Origin: JANWHQ01 sp963775275
GTDB lineage: Bacteria; Pseudomonadota; Alphaproteobacteria; Caulobacterales; Caulobacteraceae
DNA: 64,000 bases
Assembly (NCBI GenBank): GCA_963775275.1
Contig: CAVZII010000005.1
Span: 4,340,001 to 4,404,000, forward strand
Direction: 5' to 3'
Positions within the stretch are counted from its first letter, which is position 1, and each line of letters opens with the position of its first letter. The position numbers were made by a program, and so were the translations under genes. The notes beneath the pieces were generated by a model that saw only the letters and a program-made list of their open reading frames with translations, did no database searches and was not told the DNA's origin. Of this stretch, positions 25,710 to 34,090 are shown one piece after another.

Positions 25710-26705
25710 ATGTCTGATCGGGGTGTGGGCCGAAGGGCGGTGATGGGCGCGATTGCGAGCGCGGGCGCGTTCGCCGCCGGCGTCCGCGCCGTGGCCGGGC
25801 CGGCGCTACAGCCGCCGCCGCCGGCGACCGTGGTCCCCCCGGCGTGGTCCAGGGCCCGCACGGTTCCGCTCTGGCCGCAGGGCGCGCCCGGCGCGGCGGA
25901 CTTCAAGCCCAGCCCCCTGCCCGACCATTGGCCGCCGGTCTTCCTGCGAAACACCCGGGACCCGTCGCTGCACGTCTTCCTGCCCAAGGCGCCGAGCGGC
26001 CGGGCCCTGCTGGTGATCCCCGGCGGCGGCTATGAATTCGTCTCCATCGCCAACGAAGGCGTCGACGTCGCCGCGCGGATGTGCGCGCTCGGCTATGCGG
26101 TCTTCGTCCTGAACTACCGGCTGCCCTCCGAGGGCTGGCGCGACGGGCCGGTCGTCCCCCTCCAGGACGCCCAGCGCGCCATGCGGATCATCCGTTCGAC
26201 GGCCGCGAGCCATGGCGTCGATCCGGACAGGATCTCGGCGATCGGCTTCTCCGCCGGCGGGCATCTCGCCGCGTCCCTGGCGACGGGTTTCGCCGAGCCG
26301 GTCTATGCGCCGACCGATGCCGCCGACCGGATCGATGCGCGGCCAAGCGCAGCCGGCCTCATCTATCCGGTCATCACCATGACCGAGCCCTACACCCACG
26401 CCGGGTCCCGGCGGCTCCTCCTGGGCGCCGATCCGTCGGACCAGCTGGTCGCCGCCCGCTCGCCCGAGCAGCATGTCGGCCCAACGACGCCTCCGCTCTT
26501 CCTGGCCCACGCCTGCGACGACCCGGCCGTACCCGTCGAGAACAGCCTGATGATGATGGCGGCCGCAAGGACCGCGCACAGGCCGGTCGAGGCCCACTTC
26601 TTCCAGGAAGGCGGCCACGCCTTCGGCGTCGGTTACCCCGGCTCGCCGACCTCCGAGTGGATCCCCCTGCTGCATCTGTGGCTCGGACGGGCCCTGTCGG
26701 CCTGA
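25710..26705 (+). CDS. Tat-exported alpha/beta hydrolase, acetyl(xylan)esterase-like
   Basis: 331 residues. N-terminal twin-arginine signal (GRRAVMGAIASAGAFAAG), then LWPQGAPGAADF, oxyanion-type IPGGGYEFVSIANEG, nucleophile GFSAGGHLAAS, Asp in ACDDPAVPVEN and His in EGGHAFGVGY. This is the layout of the BD-FAE/acetyl xylan esterase-like family of sugar deacetylases. The start ATG 25710 has GGAGGAG 3-9 bp upstream. It is the gene immediately upstream of the LacI regulator and has operator O4 in its leader. Confidence 0.9.
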   Translation: MSDRGVGRRAVMGAIASAGAFAAGVRAVAGPALQPPPPATVVPPAWSRARTVPLWPQGAPGAADFKPSPLPDHWPPVFLRNTRDPSLHVFLPKAPSGRALLVIPGGGYEFVSIANEGVDVAARMCALGYAVFVLNYRLPSEGWRDGPVVPLQDAQRAMRIIRSTAASHGVDPDRISAIGFSAGGHLAASLATGFAEPVYAPTDAADRIDARPSAAGLIYPVITMTEPYTHAGSRRLLLGADPSDQLVAARSPEQHVGPTTPPLFLAHACDDPAVPVENSLMMMAAARTAHRPVEAHFFQEGGHAFGVGYPGSPTSEWIPLLHLWLGRALSA

Positions 26706-26802
26706 CGGCCACGCCGTCCGACGCCGACCGGGACGCGCCCCTTCCAACTCCCGTGTGGTAGAGGCTAAGGGGACGGTGTCTTCGGTTCCGAGGCGCGCTG
26801 AG

Positions 26803-27831
26803 ATGACCAGACCTCCGAGCGGCGTCGGCGGCGCCCGGCTCAAGATGGCCGACATCGCCCGCCTGGCGGGCGTCTCGACCTCGACCGTGTCCAGAGCCCT
26901 GGCGAACAATCCGCTCATCCCCGTCGAGACGCGCAAGCAGATCCTCGCCATCGCGGCCGAGCACGGCTACGTCGTCGACCAGTCGGCGCGCAGCTTCCGC
27001 CAGCGCCGCACCCTGACCATCGGCATCGCCATCCCGCTCGGCCACGAGTCCGGGCAGATGGTTTCCGACCCCTTCTTCCTGGCCCTGTTCGGACGGCTGG
27101 CGGACGAGATCACCAGCCGCGACTACGACGTGCTGCTGACCCGCATGCCGGCGCCGACGCCTGGCTGGTTCGCCAGGATGCTCCAGTCCCAGCGCGCCGA
27201 CGGCTACATCGTCGTCGGCCAGAGCGACCAGCACGAGGAGCTGAACGTGGCCGCCCGCAACTACCTGCCGCTGGTGGTCTGGGGCGCGCACCTGCCGCAG
27301 CAGGCTTACTGCTCGGTCGGCTCCGACAATGTCGGCGGCGCCCGCGCCGCCGTCGACCACCTGATCCAGACCGGCCGCCGCCGCATCGTCTTCCTGGGCG
27401 CCACGGGCCTGCCCGAGATCGAGCTGCGCCTGCAGGGCTATCGCCAGGCGCTCGAGCGCGCGGGGATCGAGCCGGACGAGGCGCTGGTCCTGCCCGCCCA
27501 CTTCACCGGCGAGACGGCGTTTGCGGCCGTCCAGCAGCTCATCGAGACCAAGGTCGCGTTCGACGCCATCTTCGCGGGTTCGGACGTCATCGCCCTGGCC
27601 GCGCTCAAGGCGCTGCAGGCGCAGGGCCTGAGCTGCCCCCGGGACGTCGCGGTGGTCGGCTTCGACGACCTGGACATCGCCGAGCATTCCAACCCGCCCC
27701 TGACCACGGTGCACCAGGACCTTCGCCGCGGCGCGGCCACCCTGGTCGAGTTCCTGTTCCGCCGCCTGGCGGGAGAGGAAACGCCCTCGGCCACCCTGCC
27801 GACCGAGCTGGTGGTGCGCGCATCCGCCTGA
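26803..27831 (+). CDS. LacI-family transcriptional regulator
   Basis: About 342 residues. The N-terminal helix-turn-helix reads KMADIARLAGVSTSTVSRALANN, with the hinge (TRKQILAIAAEHGYV) next. The periplasmic-binding-protein-like effector domain follows (LTIGIAIP..., DGYIVVGQ, GAHLPQQAYCSVGSDNVGGARAAVDHL, FAGSDVIALAALKALQAQG, VVGFDDLDIAEHSNPPLTTV). Repressors of this type bind short palindromes with central CG and are released by a sugar. Four matching palindromes stand at promoters in the preceding 9 kb, so this is their likely binder. GTG 26755 is an alternative start 16 codons upstream; ATG 26803 gives the usual short lead to the HTH. Confidence 0.92.
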   Translation: MTRPPSGVGGARLKMADIARLAGVSTSTVSRALANNPLIPVETRKQILAIAAEHGYVVDQSARSFRQRRTLTIGIAIPLGHESGQMVSDPFFLALFGRLADEITSRDYDVLLTRMPAPTPGWFARMLQSQRADGYIVVGQSDQHEELNVAARNYLPLVVWGAHLPQQAYCSVGSDNVGGARAAVDHLIQTGRRRIVFLGATGLPEIELRLQGYRQALERAGIEPDEALVLPAHFTGETAFAAVQQLIETKVAFDAIFAGSDVIALAALKALQAQGLSCPRDVAVVGFDDLDIAEHSNPPLTTVHQDLRRGAATLVEFLFRRLAGEETPSATLPTELVVRASA

Positions 27832-27908
27832 GGGCCGGGGCCCCGCCGACCTATAGCGCTGTGTCCGCGCCGATGGAATCGGAGCGCCAGCGGACATCGG
27901 CGGCGGGC

Positions 27909-27959
27909 TTGACGCACGCATATCCCGGCGGTTATGGGTCAACCAATAGCTAGTCGGTT
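27909..27959 (+). promoter_or_regulatory. Promoter and imperfect palindrome upstream of arsR-like gene
   Basis: TTGACG (27909-27914), 17-bp spacer, TTATGG (27932-27937) make a plausible promoter 34 bp before the ArsR-like start. Immediately after it AACCAATAGCTAGTCGGTT (27941-27959) has inverted ends AACC/GGTT around TAGCTA, a possible autoregulatory site for the ArsR protein. Confidence 0.45.
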
Positions 27960-27970
27960 ATGGATTTCAT

Positions 27971-28294
27971 ATGCCGGATGCCCACCAGGTGCTGTTCAGG
28001 ACGCTCGCCGATCCGACCCGGCGGGCCATCTTCGAGCGGCTGTGCCGCGATGGGGAGCAGACGGTCGGCGCGCTGACGGCGCGGGCCGGGATTTCGCAGC
28101 CGGCCGTCTCGAAGCACCTCGGGGTCCTCAGGCAGGCCGGGCTGGTGCGGGGCCGCCATGAGGGCCGCCAGACGCACTACAGCGCGCAGCTCCGCGCCCT
28201 GACCCCGCTGATCGACTGGACAAGCCAGATGGCCGGCTTCTGGGAGAGCCGGTTCGACGCCCTGGAAGACCTGCTCAGGAGGATGGACCAATGA
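27971..28294 (+). CDS. ArsR-family winged-helix regulator
   Basis: 107-residue ArsR/SmtB-fold regulator without the metal-binding cysteines of arsenic or zinc sensors. Features: FRTLADPTRRAIFERLCRDGEQTVGAL, recognition helix ISQPAVSKHLGVLRQAGLV, and wing RGRHEGRQTHYSA. This subgroup is typically paired with an SRPBCC (AHSA1-like) protein, as here, where the stop overlaps the next ATG by 4 bp. It probably represses its own operon. Confidence 0.93.
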   Translation: MPDAHQVLFRTLADPTRRAIFERLCRDGEQTVGALTARAGISQPAVSKHLGVLRQAGLVRGRHEGRQTHYSAQLRALTPLIDWTSQMAGFWESRFDALEDLLRRMDQ

Positions 28295-28719
28295 GCGAAC
28301 CGGTGACCGGGACGCGCTCGGTGGTGGTCGAACGGGAGCTGCCGTTCCCGCCGGAGAAGGTCTGGCGAGCCCTCACCCAACCGCAGCTGATCGAGGCGTG
28401 GCTGATGAAGAACGACTTCAGTCCCGAAGTGGGCCGCCGTTTCGACCTCAGCGCGGACTGGGGCGCGGTCGACTGCCAGGTCCTGGCGGTCGAGCCGAAC
28501 AAGGCCCTGTCCTACAGCTGGAACGTCACGCGCGGGGATCGGGCCGACGCCTTGACCAGCGTGGTCACCTGGACCCTCACCCCCACCGGCGCGGGGACCC
28601 ATCTGCGCATGGAGCAGTCGGGCTTCCGGACGGACCAGCCGCTCTACTTCGGAGGCGCCATGGCCGGGTGGCCCCGGTTCCTTTCGGCGCTCGAGCAGGT
28701 CCTGGCGCGGATGGCGTGA
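28291..28719 (+). CDS. SRPBCC (AHSA1-like) domain protein
   Basis: 142-residue START/AHSA1-fold protein that binds hydrophobic ligands in a helix-grip cavity. The signature is VVVERELPFPPEKVWRALTQ, PQLIEAWLMKNDF, then the beta-sheet core ending WPRFLSALEQVLARM. Such proteins, coupled to ArsR regulators, are often called polyketide-cyclase/ATPase activator-like; the ligand is unknown. It overlaps arsR by 4 bp and is followed by a 355-bp stretch of uncertain coding. Confidence 0.92.
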   Translation: MSEPVTGTRSVVVERELPFPPEKVWRALTQPQLIEAWLMKNDFSPEVGRRFDLSADWGAVDCQVLAVEPNKALSYSWNVTRGDRADALTSVVTWTLTPTGAGTHLRMEQSGFRTDQPLYFGGAMAGWPRFLSALEQVLARMA

Positions 28720-28747
28720 AGGCTTCCCCAAACGAGAGGAGGCAGGC

Positions 28748-29078
28748 GTCATCGTCAACGTCATCGCCCTGGGACGGGGCAAGCCGGCCTTGTGGGTGGG
28801 AACTCACGGCGCTGCCGCCGCTCGCCGTGCTGCTGGCGACGGGCCTCTACCTCTTCGTCCTGCCGCACGCCGCCAGATGGCGCGCGGGCCGGCGCGCGGC
28901 CCGACAGGATCGGTCGGAAGCGATGGGCGCGCCGGAGATCCCGGCTCGGCGCCTTGCCGCGCAAGGCCTGGCCGGGATGACGCTCACACGGGGCAGGCGG
29001 CCTGGAGCCCTGGGCCGCGGTCCTGGTCACAGAGGCGGCGCATCAGGGCCGCTCGAGGCGGAGGAGGAACCGGCATGA
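28748..29078 (+). pseudogene. Possible degenerate small membrane protein
   Basis: After a GAGAGGAGG Shine-Dalgarno-like stretch (28734-28742) the frame reads VIVNVIALGRGKPALW. After removal of one G near 28796-28800 it continues VELTALPPLAVLLATGLYLF and then VLPHAARWRAGRRAARQ, a convincing transmembrane helix followed by a basic tail. No ATG, GTG or TTG stands at the expected start, and the later part looks non-coding. It could be a small membrane gene with a sequencing error, or a decayed one. I do not recognise it. Confidence 0.3.
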
Positions 29079-29473
29079 CAGCGAGCGGGGCGCAGGAGGG
29101 CAGGTCCCCTTCGGAGCTGATCGACGCCAGGATCGGGGAGCTGGGCGACTGGCGCGGCGCGACGCTCGCCCGGATCCGCGCCCTGATCCGGGAAGCCGAT
29201 CCCGAGGTCGTCGAGGAATGGAAGTGGCGAGGGGTTCCGGTCTGGTCGCACGCCGGCATCATCTGCACCGGCGAGACCTACAAGAGCGTCGTCAAGATGA
29301 CCTTCGCCAAGGGGGCGGCGCTGCCGGATCCTGCGCGCCTGTTCAACTCCAGCCTGGACGGGAACGTGCGGCGCGCGATCGACGTCCACGAGGGTGAGGC
29401 GATCGACGAGGAGGCCTTGAAGGCCCTGGTTCGCGCCGCCGTCGCCCTGAACGCGTCCAGGCCCAAGCGCTGA
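29075..29473 (+). CDS. DUF1801 family protein
   Basis: 132-residue DUF1801 (YdhG/YjbR-like fold) protein of unknown function. Typical segments are LIDARIGELGDWRGATLARIRALI, EADPEVVEEWKWRGVPVWSH, and ICTGETYKSVVKMTFAKGA, with C-terminal RAIDVHEGEAIDEEALKALVRAAV. GGAGGAAC lies just upstream of ATG 29075. A fragment resembling the start of a second DUF1801-type gene follows at once. Confidence 0.9.
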   Translation: MTASGAQEGRSPSELIDARIGELGDWRGATLARIRALIREADPEVVEEWKWRGVPVWSHAGIICTGETYKSVVKMTFAKGAALPDPARLFNSSLDGNVRRAIDVHEGEAIDEEALKALVRAAVALNASRPKR

Positions 29474-29477
29474 TCCG

Positions 29478-29606
29478 ATGCGGAAAGCCGAGAAGGCCCC
29501 CGCCGTCCTGCCGGGCGGCGATCCGCGCATCGCGAAGGGGGACGGCGACGGGCCGGCGCAGGCCCATATCGCCGCCCCGCCCGGCTCCCTCGCGCCCCGG
29601 CCCTGA
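29478..29606 (+). pseudogene. Truncated N-terminus of a second DUF1801-type gene
   Basis: A 42-codon frame contains VLPGGDPRIAKGDGDGPAQAHIAA, close to the N-terminal block GGNPQIAKGDGD-VQAYIAAMPGWK that I recall from one DUF1801 subgroup. It then runs into unrelated Pro-rich sequence and a TGA. The rest of the domain is missing, so this is a decayed or truncated neighbour. The remaining gap to 29840 is GC-rich without a recognisable gene and then turns AT-rich. Confidence 0.45.
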
Positions 29607-29885
29607 CCCGGCCGCGGGGGGTGCGGCGGCGGCATCCGAGCGCTCAGGCGCCGGCCGCGAGAGCCGGCTGGGTCATCCGCAAGCACACGCAGGACAAGAG
29701 CGCCTCGGCCGCCGCGACCGTCGAGACCCGAAATCCGCGGCCGCGGTGAGGTGAGACCATTTGTCACTGGATCATTGAAGAAGATCAGCCGCCCCATCTT
29801 GGTAAATTTGATGTGAATTATCGAACGCTAAAGTATTCAGATGTACTCATGCCTTGAGCATGGGCGTTCTCGCAATACAGAATTA

Positions 29886-31007
29886 ATGTTGAACGGCGGT
29901 AAACCAAAGCTGGACGGCGCCGTCCTGGACCAGGCGGCGTTCGAGGCGATCGCGGCGGCGCACGAGCGCTTCCTGCGCGGCGCGGGCGGCGTGCGCGCCG
30001 GCTTGCGCTTCGCCGACGCCCGCGGGCTGGACGGCCGCCGCCGCCTGCTGAACGACGCGGACTTCACCGGCTCGGACCTGAGGGGCAGCCTTCTCGCCGG
30101 CTCGCACTTCGAACGCGCCGCGCTCTATTGCGCCGACCTCGGCGGCTGCGACCTGCGCTCGGCGAACCTTCACCGCGCCGACCTCAGGGGCGCGCGGCTG
30201 GCCGGCGCGTCCCTGAACGGGGCCGTGCTGGACGAGGCCGACATGCGCGCGGCCTACATCCTGCGCGCCCGTCCCGGCGGCGACCTGAAACGCGAGGCGG
30301 CCGGCCCGCGCGCGGCCAACGACAATCACGCCGCGGACTTCTCCAACTGCGCCATGCGCGGCGTGCGGCTGCGCAACGCCAACCTCAAGGGCGCGAACTT
30401 CACCGGCGCGATCCTGGACGGCGCGGACTTCGCCGGCGCCAAGCTGACCGGCGCCGTCTTCGAGGACGCCGTGCTGACCTCGGTCCAGCTCGACGGCGCG
30501 CCGCTCAGCCCCGAGCAGCTGAAGGGCTGCATCCTGGACCCGGGCGCGGAGGCCATCACCCGCGCGAGGGCGCTGGCGGGGATGCTGCGCCAGGCGGCCG
30601 AGTGGGTGGAGACCTGCGGCAAGGCCGGCCAGCGCGCCGTGCTCGACGGCGAGGACCTGCGCCCGCTGGGCGCGGCGCTGAGGGCCCGCGCGCTCACGGC
30701 CCTCTCCGCGCGCGCCGTGCGCGCGATCCGCATGGACTTCTCCAGGAGCGCCCTGCAGGGCGCCGTGTTCGACGACGCGGACCTCAGGGGCGCGGTGTTC
30801 GACGGCGCGGATCTCAGGGGCGCGACCTTCCGCGGGGCCAAATTGTCGCACGCCAGCTTCACGGGCGCCGACCTGGGGCCCCTGCCCCTGCCGAACGGGC
30901 GGCTGTTCTTCCCCGACTTCACCGGCGCGGCGATGGAGCGCACGGACTTCTCGCGGACGGTGCTGGAGGGAGACGGGACGGCGGCACCGATGGCGGTGAG
31001 GGTGTAG
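29886..31007 (+). CDS. Pentapeptide-repeat protein
   Basis: About 373 residues. After MLNGGKPKLDGAVLDQAAFE and a short helix there are two blocks of A(D/N)LxG-type pentapeptide repeats, roughly residues 55-120 and 150-200, a helical linker with LAGMLRQAAEWVETCGKAGQ, and a third block near residues 285-345 (DADLRGAVFDGADLRGATFRG). These fold as right-handed quadrilateral helices. Similar proteins occur in Caulobacteraceae with unknown function; some pentapeptide proteins protect gyrase, but nothing here shows that. An in-frame ATG at 29841 would add 15 residues. I prefer 29886, since the strongly AT-rich 29755-29840 segment looks like the promoter and leader. Confidence 0.88.
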   Translation: MLNGGKPKLDGAVLDQAAFEAIAAAHERFLRGAGGVRAGLRFADARGLDGRRRLLNDADFTGSDLRGSLLAGSHFERAALYCADLGGCDLRSANLHRADLRGARLAGASLNGAVLDEADMRAAYILRARPGGDLKREAAGPRAANDNHAADFSNCAMRGVRLRNANLKGANFTGAILDGADFAGAKLTGAVFEDAVLTSVQLDGAPLSPEQLKGCILDPGAEAITRARALAGMLRQAAEWVETCGKAGQRAVLDGEDLRPLGAALRARALTALSARAVRAIRMDFSRSALQGAVFDDADLRGAVFDGADLRGATFRGAKLSHASFTGADLGPLPLPNGRLFFPDFTGAAMERTDFSRTVLEGDGTAAPMAVRV

Positions 31008-31050
31008 CAGGCGGCGGAACGGCTCTGCGCCGACAGCCCGATCCGCCACG

Positions 31051-31302
31051 TCAGATTTCGGTGGCGATGTCTCCAGTGTTCAAGAAATCACCGCTGTAGT
31101 CGCCCTCCCCACCGGCCGAAGCGGCCCGACAATCCAAGAACACCCGGGGATGCGTCGACGTCACATCGATTCGCGCCTGTTCGTCTTTGGGCGATATCTG
31201 GCCACATTCACCGTCGACCATCCTCCCGTCTCGATTCCGAACCATCGACCGAAGATCGTCCACACCTCCTCCTGATCTGGACTCTGAGGTTACTGTGCTC
31301 AT
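31051..31302 (-). CDS. Hypothetical small protein
   Basis: Up to 83 residues, with a stretch that reads like a real protein: GECGQISPKDEQARIDVTST, then HPRVFLDCRAASAGGEGDYS and a terminal GDFLNTGDIATEI. Two starts are possible. GTG at 31263 follows AGGAGG and gives 70 residues; ATG 31302 has no clear ribosome site and lies only 23 bp from the oppositely directed neighbour. No family recognised. Codon use is less GC3-biased than in the neighbours, so it may be recent or spurious. Confidence 0.4.
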   Translation of the reverse strand: MSTVTSESRSGGGVDDLRSMVRNRDGRMVDGECGQISPKDEQARIDVTSTHPRVFLDCRAASAGGEGDYSGDFLNTGDIATEI

Positions 31303-31325
31303 GCTGCTCGATGACGAGGGCGAAC

Positions 31326-32213
31326 ATGAAGCTTTCAATGTTGCTCGTCGCTCTCGCCCTTTCAGCCTGGTCATCCCGGGCGTCGGCCGCTGATCTTTCC
31401 TGCCCGGACGTCCCCGGGGCCGAGGCGCTCTGGAGCAATCCGGTCCGAAGGTTCGTGATCTTCGGAGAGGCTCATGGCACGAACGAGATACCGGAGCTGT
31501 TCGGCGACGTCGTCTGCTGGGCCAGCGCATCGCACAAGGTGGTGGTCGCCCTGGAATGGCCGCCGCAGATGCAGGCGAGCCTTGACGAATACATGGCGTC
31601 CGACGGCTCCGAGTCGGCCCGAAGCCGCTTCCTCTCAACCGGGCTCTGGAAGAACCCCACACCGGACGGCCGAACGAGCCAGGCCATGTTTACCCTGGTC
31701 GAAAGGCTGCGACTGCTCGGGAAGAGCGGGCGGCCCATCTCGGTCCGGACCTTCGCCCCGAAACCCGCGCTGCTTCGGCTCCGCCAGGACTACTACGAGC
31801 TCGAGATGGCCCGGAATCTCGCCGCCTTGGCCAACGACGATCCGTCTCGGCCGCTCGTTCTCGTCCTGACGGGAAACGTGCATGCCGGCAAGGCGCGCGC
31901 CGACGCCAGCCGAGGACGGCTGCTGGGCGCCGCCGGCCACCTGCCGCCGGCCGAGGTTCTGACCCTCGATGCGGCCAGGAATGGCGGCGCGCAGTGGGCC
32001 TGCGAGGCCGGCAAGCCGCTGAAGCCTGGGGTCCAGCTCGCCCTGAAGGACATCTCCTGCGGGCCCAAGACATGGCCGCCCTCGCCGCAAGGCGTAATTC
32101 CGCGCGGCATAACGATCTCTCCGACCGAAGGGGGCATGTTCGACGGCGTGTTCTCCACGGGGGGGCCCACGACCGCGTCCCCGCCCGCCGCGCCCAATCG
32201 TCACCAAAGTTAA
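31326..32213 (+). CDS. Secreted ChaN/EreA-like superfamily protein
   Basis: 295-residue protein with a signal peptide (MKLSMLLVALALSAWSSRASA). The core FVIFGEAHGTNEIPELFGDV and VVALEWPPQMQ match the ChaN/erythromycin-esterase/Tiki superfamily, where GE-H and the downstream E are conserved. LVLTGNVHAGKARADASRG near residue 190 supplies the second conserved His (N-V-H-A). Family members bind heme iron (ChaN) or hydrolyse esters or peptides. The exact role is unclear; a conserved Cys pair (31 and 67 region) suggests a periplasmic disulfide. It stands alone between a pentapeptide gene and the MFS operon. Confidence 0.75.
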   Translation: MKLSMLLVALALSAWSSRASAADLSCPDVPGAEALWSNPVRRFVIFGEAHGTNEIPELFGDVVCWASASHKVVVALEWPPQMQASLDEYMASDGSESARSRFLSTGLWKNPTPDGRTSQAMFTLVERLRLLGKSGRPISVRTFAPKPALLRLRQDYYELEMARNLAALANDDPSRPLVLVLTGNVHAGKARADASRGRLLGAAGHLPPAEVLTLDAARNGGAQWACEAGKPLKPGVQLALKDISCGPKTWPPSPQGVIPRGITISPTEGGMFDGVFSTGGPTTASPPAAPNRHQS

Positions 32214-32304
32214 AATCGCTGGTTCCCATTCGGCGCGGCTTAGGGTGAATTGGCCGCCGCTGGCGCGCACGGCCGAGACCTGACCGCCGAGGGAGGAGCC
32301 ATCG

Positions 32305-33561
32305 ATGCCCAGACGCGGCCTATTCACCTACGAGAACGCCTTGGTCCTGATCCTGGGGCTGACGTTCGGCGTGGTGTTCTTCGACCGCCAGGCGGCGTCG
32401 AACCTGATGCCCTACATCAAGCCCGACCTGAGGCTGAACGACACCGAGGTCGGGTTCGTGGGCTCGGCGCTCTCGGCCACCTGGGCGATCTCGGCCTATG
32501 TCGTGGGCCTGATCTCGGACCGGACCGGCAAGCGCAAGCCGATCCTGATCATCTGCGTGGTGGGCTTCTCGCTCTGCTCGTTCATGTCGGGCTTTGCGCC
32601 GAACTACCCCGTGCTCGCCCTGTCGCGGTTCCTGATGGGCATGCTGGAGGGCGGGGTGATGCCGATCTGCCTGGCGATCATGACCGTGGAGTCCAGCGAC
32701 AACCGCCGGGGCCTGAACGCCGGCATCGTCCAGAACGGCTTCTCGAACCTGGTCGGCAACTCGCTGGGCCCGATCGTGCTGATCGCGATCGCGGCGGCCT
32801 CGAGCTGGCGCAATTCCTTCTTCCTGGCCGCGATCCCGGGCCTCATGTGCGCGCTCGCCATCTGGCTGTGGGTCAAGGAGCCCGCCAAGCCCGTGCTCGC
32901 CGCCGGCGAGGCGCCGGCCAAGCACCTCGGCTTCATGCAGATGATGAGCGTGCGCAACGTGCTGGTCTGCTGCCTGATCAGCATCTTCATGGTGAGCTGG
33001 CTGATCAACGGCTTCGCCTTCCTGCCCGTCTACTTCGTCGAGGTGCGCCACCTGACGCCGCAGATGGCGAGCTACCTGATGAGCGCGCTGGGCATGTGCG
33101 CGTTCCTGGGAGGGGCGCTGCTGCCGGGCCTGTCGGACCGCATCGGCCGCCGGCCGGTGATGATCGTCGGCTGCCTGGCGGGGATCATCACCCCGATCGC
33201 CGCCCTCTATTTCCACGGCCCGATCGTGATCTTCGGCGCGCTCTTGTTCGTCGGCTGGGTCGGCAACGGCATCTTCCCCATGTTCATGGGCACCATCCCC
33301 GGCGAGAGCCTGCCGCGCGCCTCGATCGCCACGGCCATGGGCGTGGTGGTGGGCGTGGGCGAGATCCTGGGCGGGGTGTTCGGCCCGATCGTGGCCGGCC
33401 GCCTCTCCGACCTCACCTCGCTGGGCCTGCAGGCGCCGATGTTCCTGATGATGGTCTGCGCGGCGGTCGGGGGGATCCTGGCGTTCTTCCTGACCGAGAC
33501 CGCCCCGGCCAAGACCGGCGCGCCCCCGCACGAGACGATCGTGCCCAAGTACGCCGCCTGA
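32305..33561 (+). CDS. MFS transporter
   Basis: 418-residue major-facilitator protein with 12 predicted helices. The loop 2-3 motif is GLISDRTGKRKP, and its second-half counterpart is LSDRIGRRPVMI. The N-terminus ENALVLILGLTFGVVFFDRQAASNLMPYI resembles the anion:cation symporter and hexuronate/aromatic acid transporters. GGAGGAG lies upstream of ATG 32305. It heads a rightward gene run with an NTF2-like protein and a CrtI-like oxidoreductase, so it probably imports the substrate of that pathway. Confidence 0.9.
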   Translation: MPRRGLFTYENALVLILGLTFGVVFFDRQAASNLMPYIKPDLRLNDTEVGFVGSALSATWAISAYVVGLISDRTGKRKPILIICVVGFSLCSFMSGFAPNYPVLALSRFLMGMLEGGVMPICLAIMTVESSDNRRGLNAGIVQNGFSNLVGNSLGPIVLIAIAAASSWRNSFFLAAIPGLMCALAIWLWVKEPAKPVLAAGEAPAKHLGFMQMMSVRNVLVCCLISIFMVSWLINGFAFLPVYFVEVRHLTPQMASYLMSALGMCAFLGGALLPGLSDRIGRRPVMIVGCLAGIITPIAALYFHGPIVIFGALLFVGWVGNGIFPMFMGTIPGESLPRASIATAMGVVVGVGEILGGVFGPIVAGRLSDLTSLGLQAPMFLMMVCAAVGGILAFFLTETAPAKTGAPPHETIVPKYAA

Positions 33562-33587
33562 CCCGAACCCCAACCGGAGACGCCCCC

Positions 33588-33998
33588 ATGGCCACCGCCG
33601 AACTGCCCAACGAGAAGCTGGTCGAGGCCTTCTTCGACAAGCTGAACGACGAGGACCTGGAGGGCCTGCGGCCCCTGCTGCATCCCGAGGCCACCTGGAC
33701 GCCGATGAGCACCTCCGACATCCCCGGCGCCGGCGCCCACGTCGGCCACAAGGGGATCATCGACGAGTTCCTGGCGCCGGTCCGGGGCCTGTTCGAAGGC
33801 AAGGACCCGCACAACACCATCCACTCGCTGTTCTCCAAGGGGAACCTGGTGGCCTGCGAGACCCACGGGGTGGGCAAGCTGACGAACGGCAAGACCTACG
33901 ACAACCACTACGCCTGGATGATCGAGGTGAAGGACGGCCAGATCTTCGCCATCCGCGAATACATGGACACCGCCTTCATCCAGAGCCTGAGCCTTTAG
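33588..33998 (+). CDS. NTF2-like/SnoaL-type protein
   Basis: 136 residues with the cone-shaped NTF2 fold: KLVEAFFDKLNDEDLEGLRPLLHPEATWTP, a loop with GHKGIIDEFLAPVRGLF, and paired strands ending IREYMDTAFIQSLSL. Members are isomerases, hydratases or small-molecule binders such as limonene-epoxide hydrolase and SnoaL. Possible acid/base residues are Asp24 and the His in HKG, but this cannot be fixed from sequence. It starts 27 bp after the transporter gene and is followed by a repeat-rich gap. Confidence 0.9.
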   Translation: MATAELPNEKLVEAFFDKLNDEDLEGLRPLLHPEATWTPMSTSDIPGAGAHVGHKGIIDEFLAPVRGLFEGKDPHNTIHSLFSKGNLVACETHGVGKLTNGKTYDNHYAWMIEVKDGQIFAIREYMDTAFIQSLSL

Positions 33999-34090
33999 GG
34001 GGCCATGGGACCTCGCCCGTGGGCGCCATAGAGGCCGGCAAGTGAACGCAGAGGTCGCAGAGACGGGGCAGAGGACGGCGTTTCCTCACC

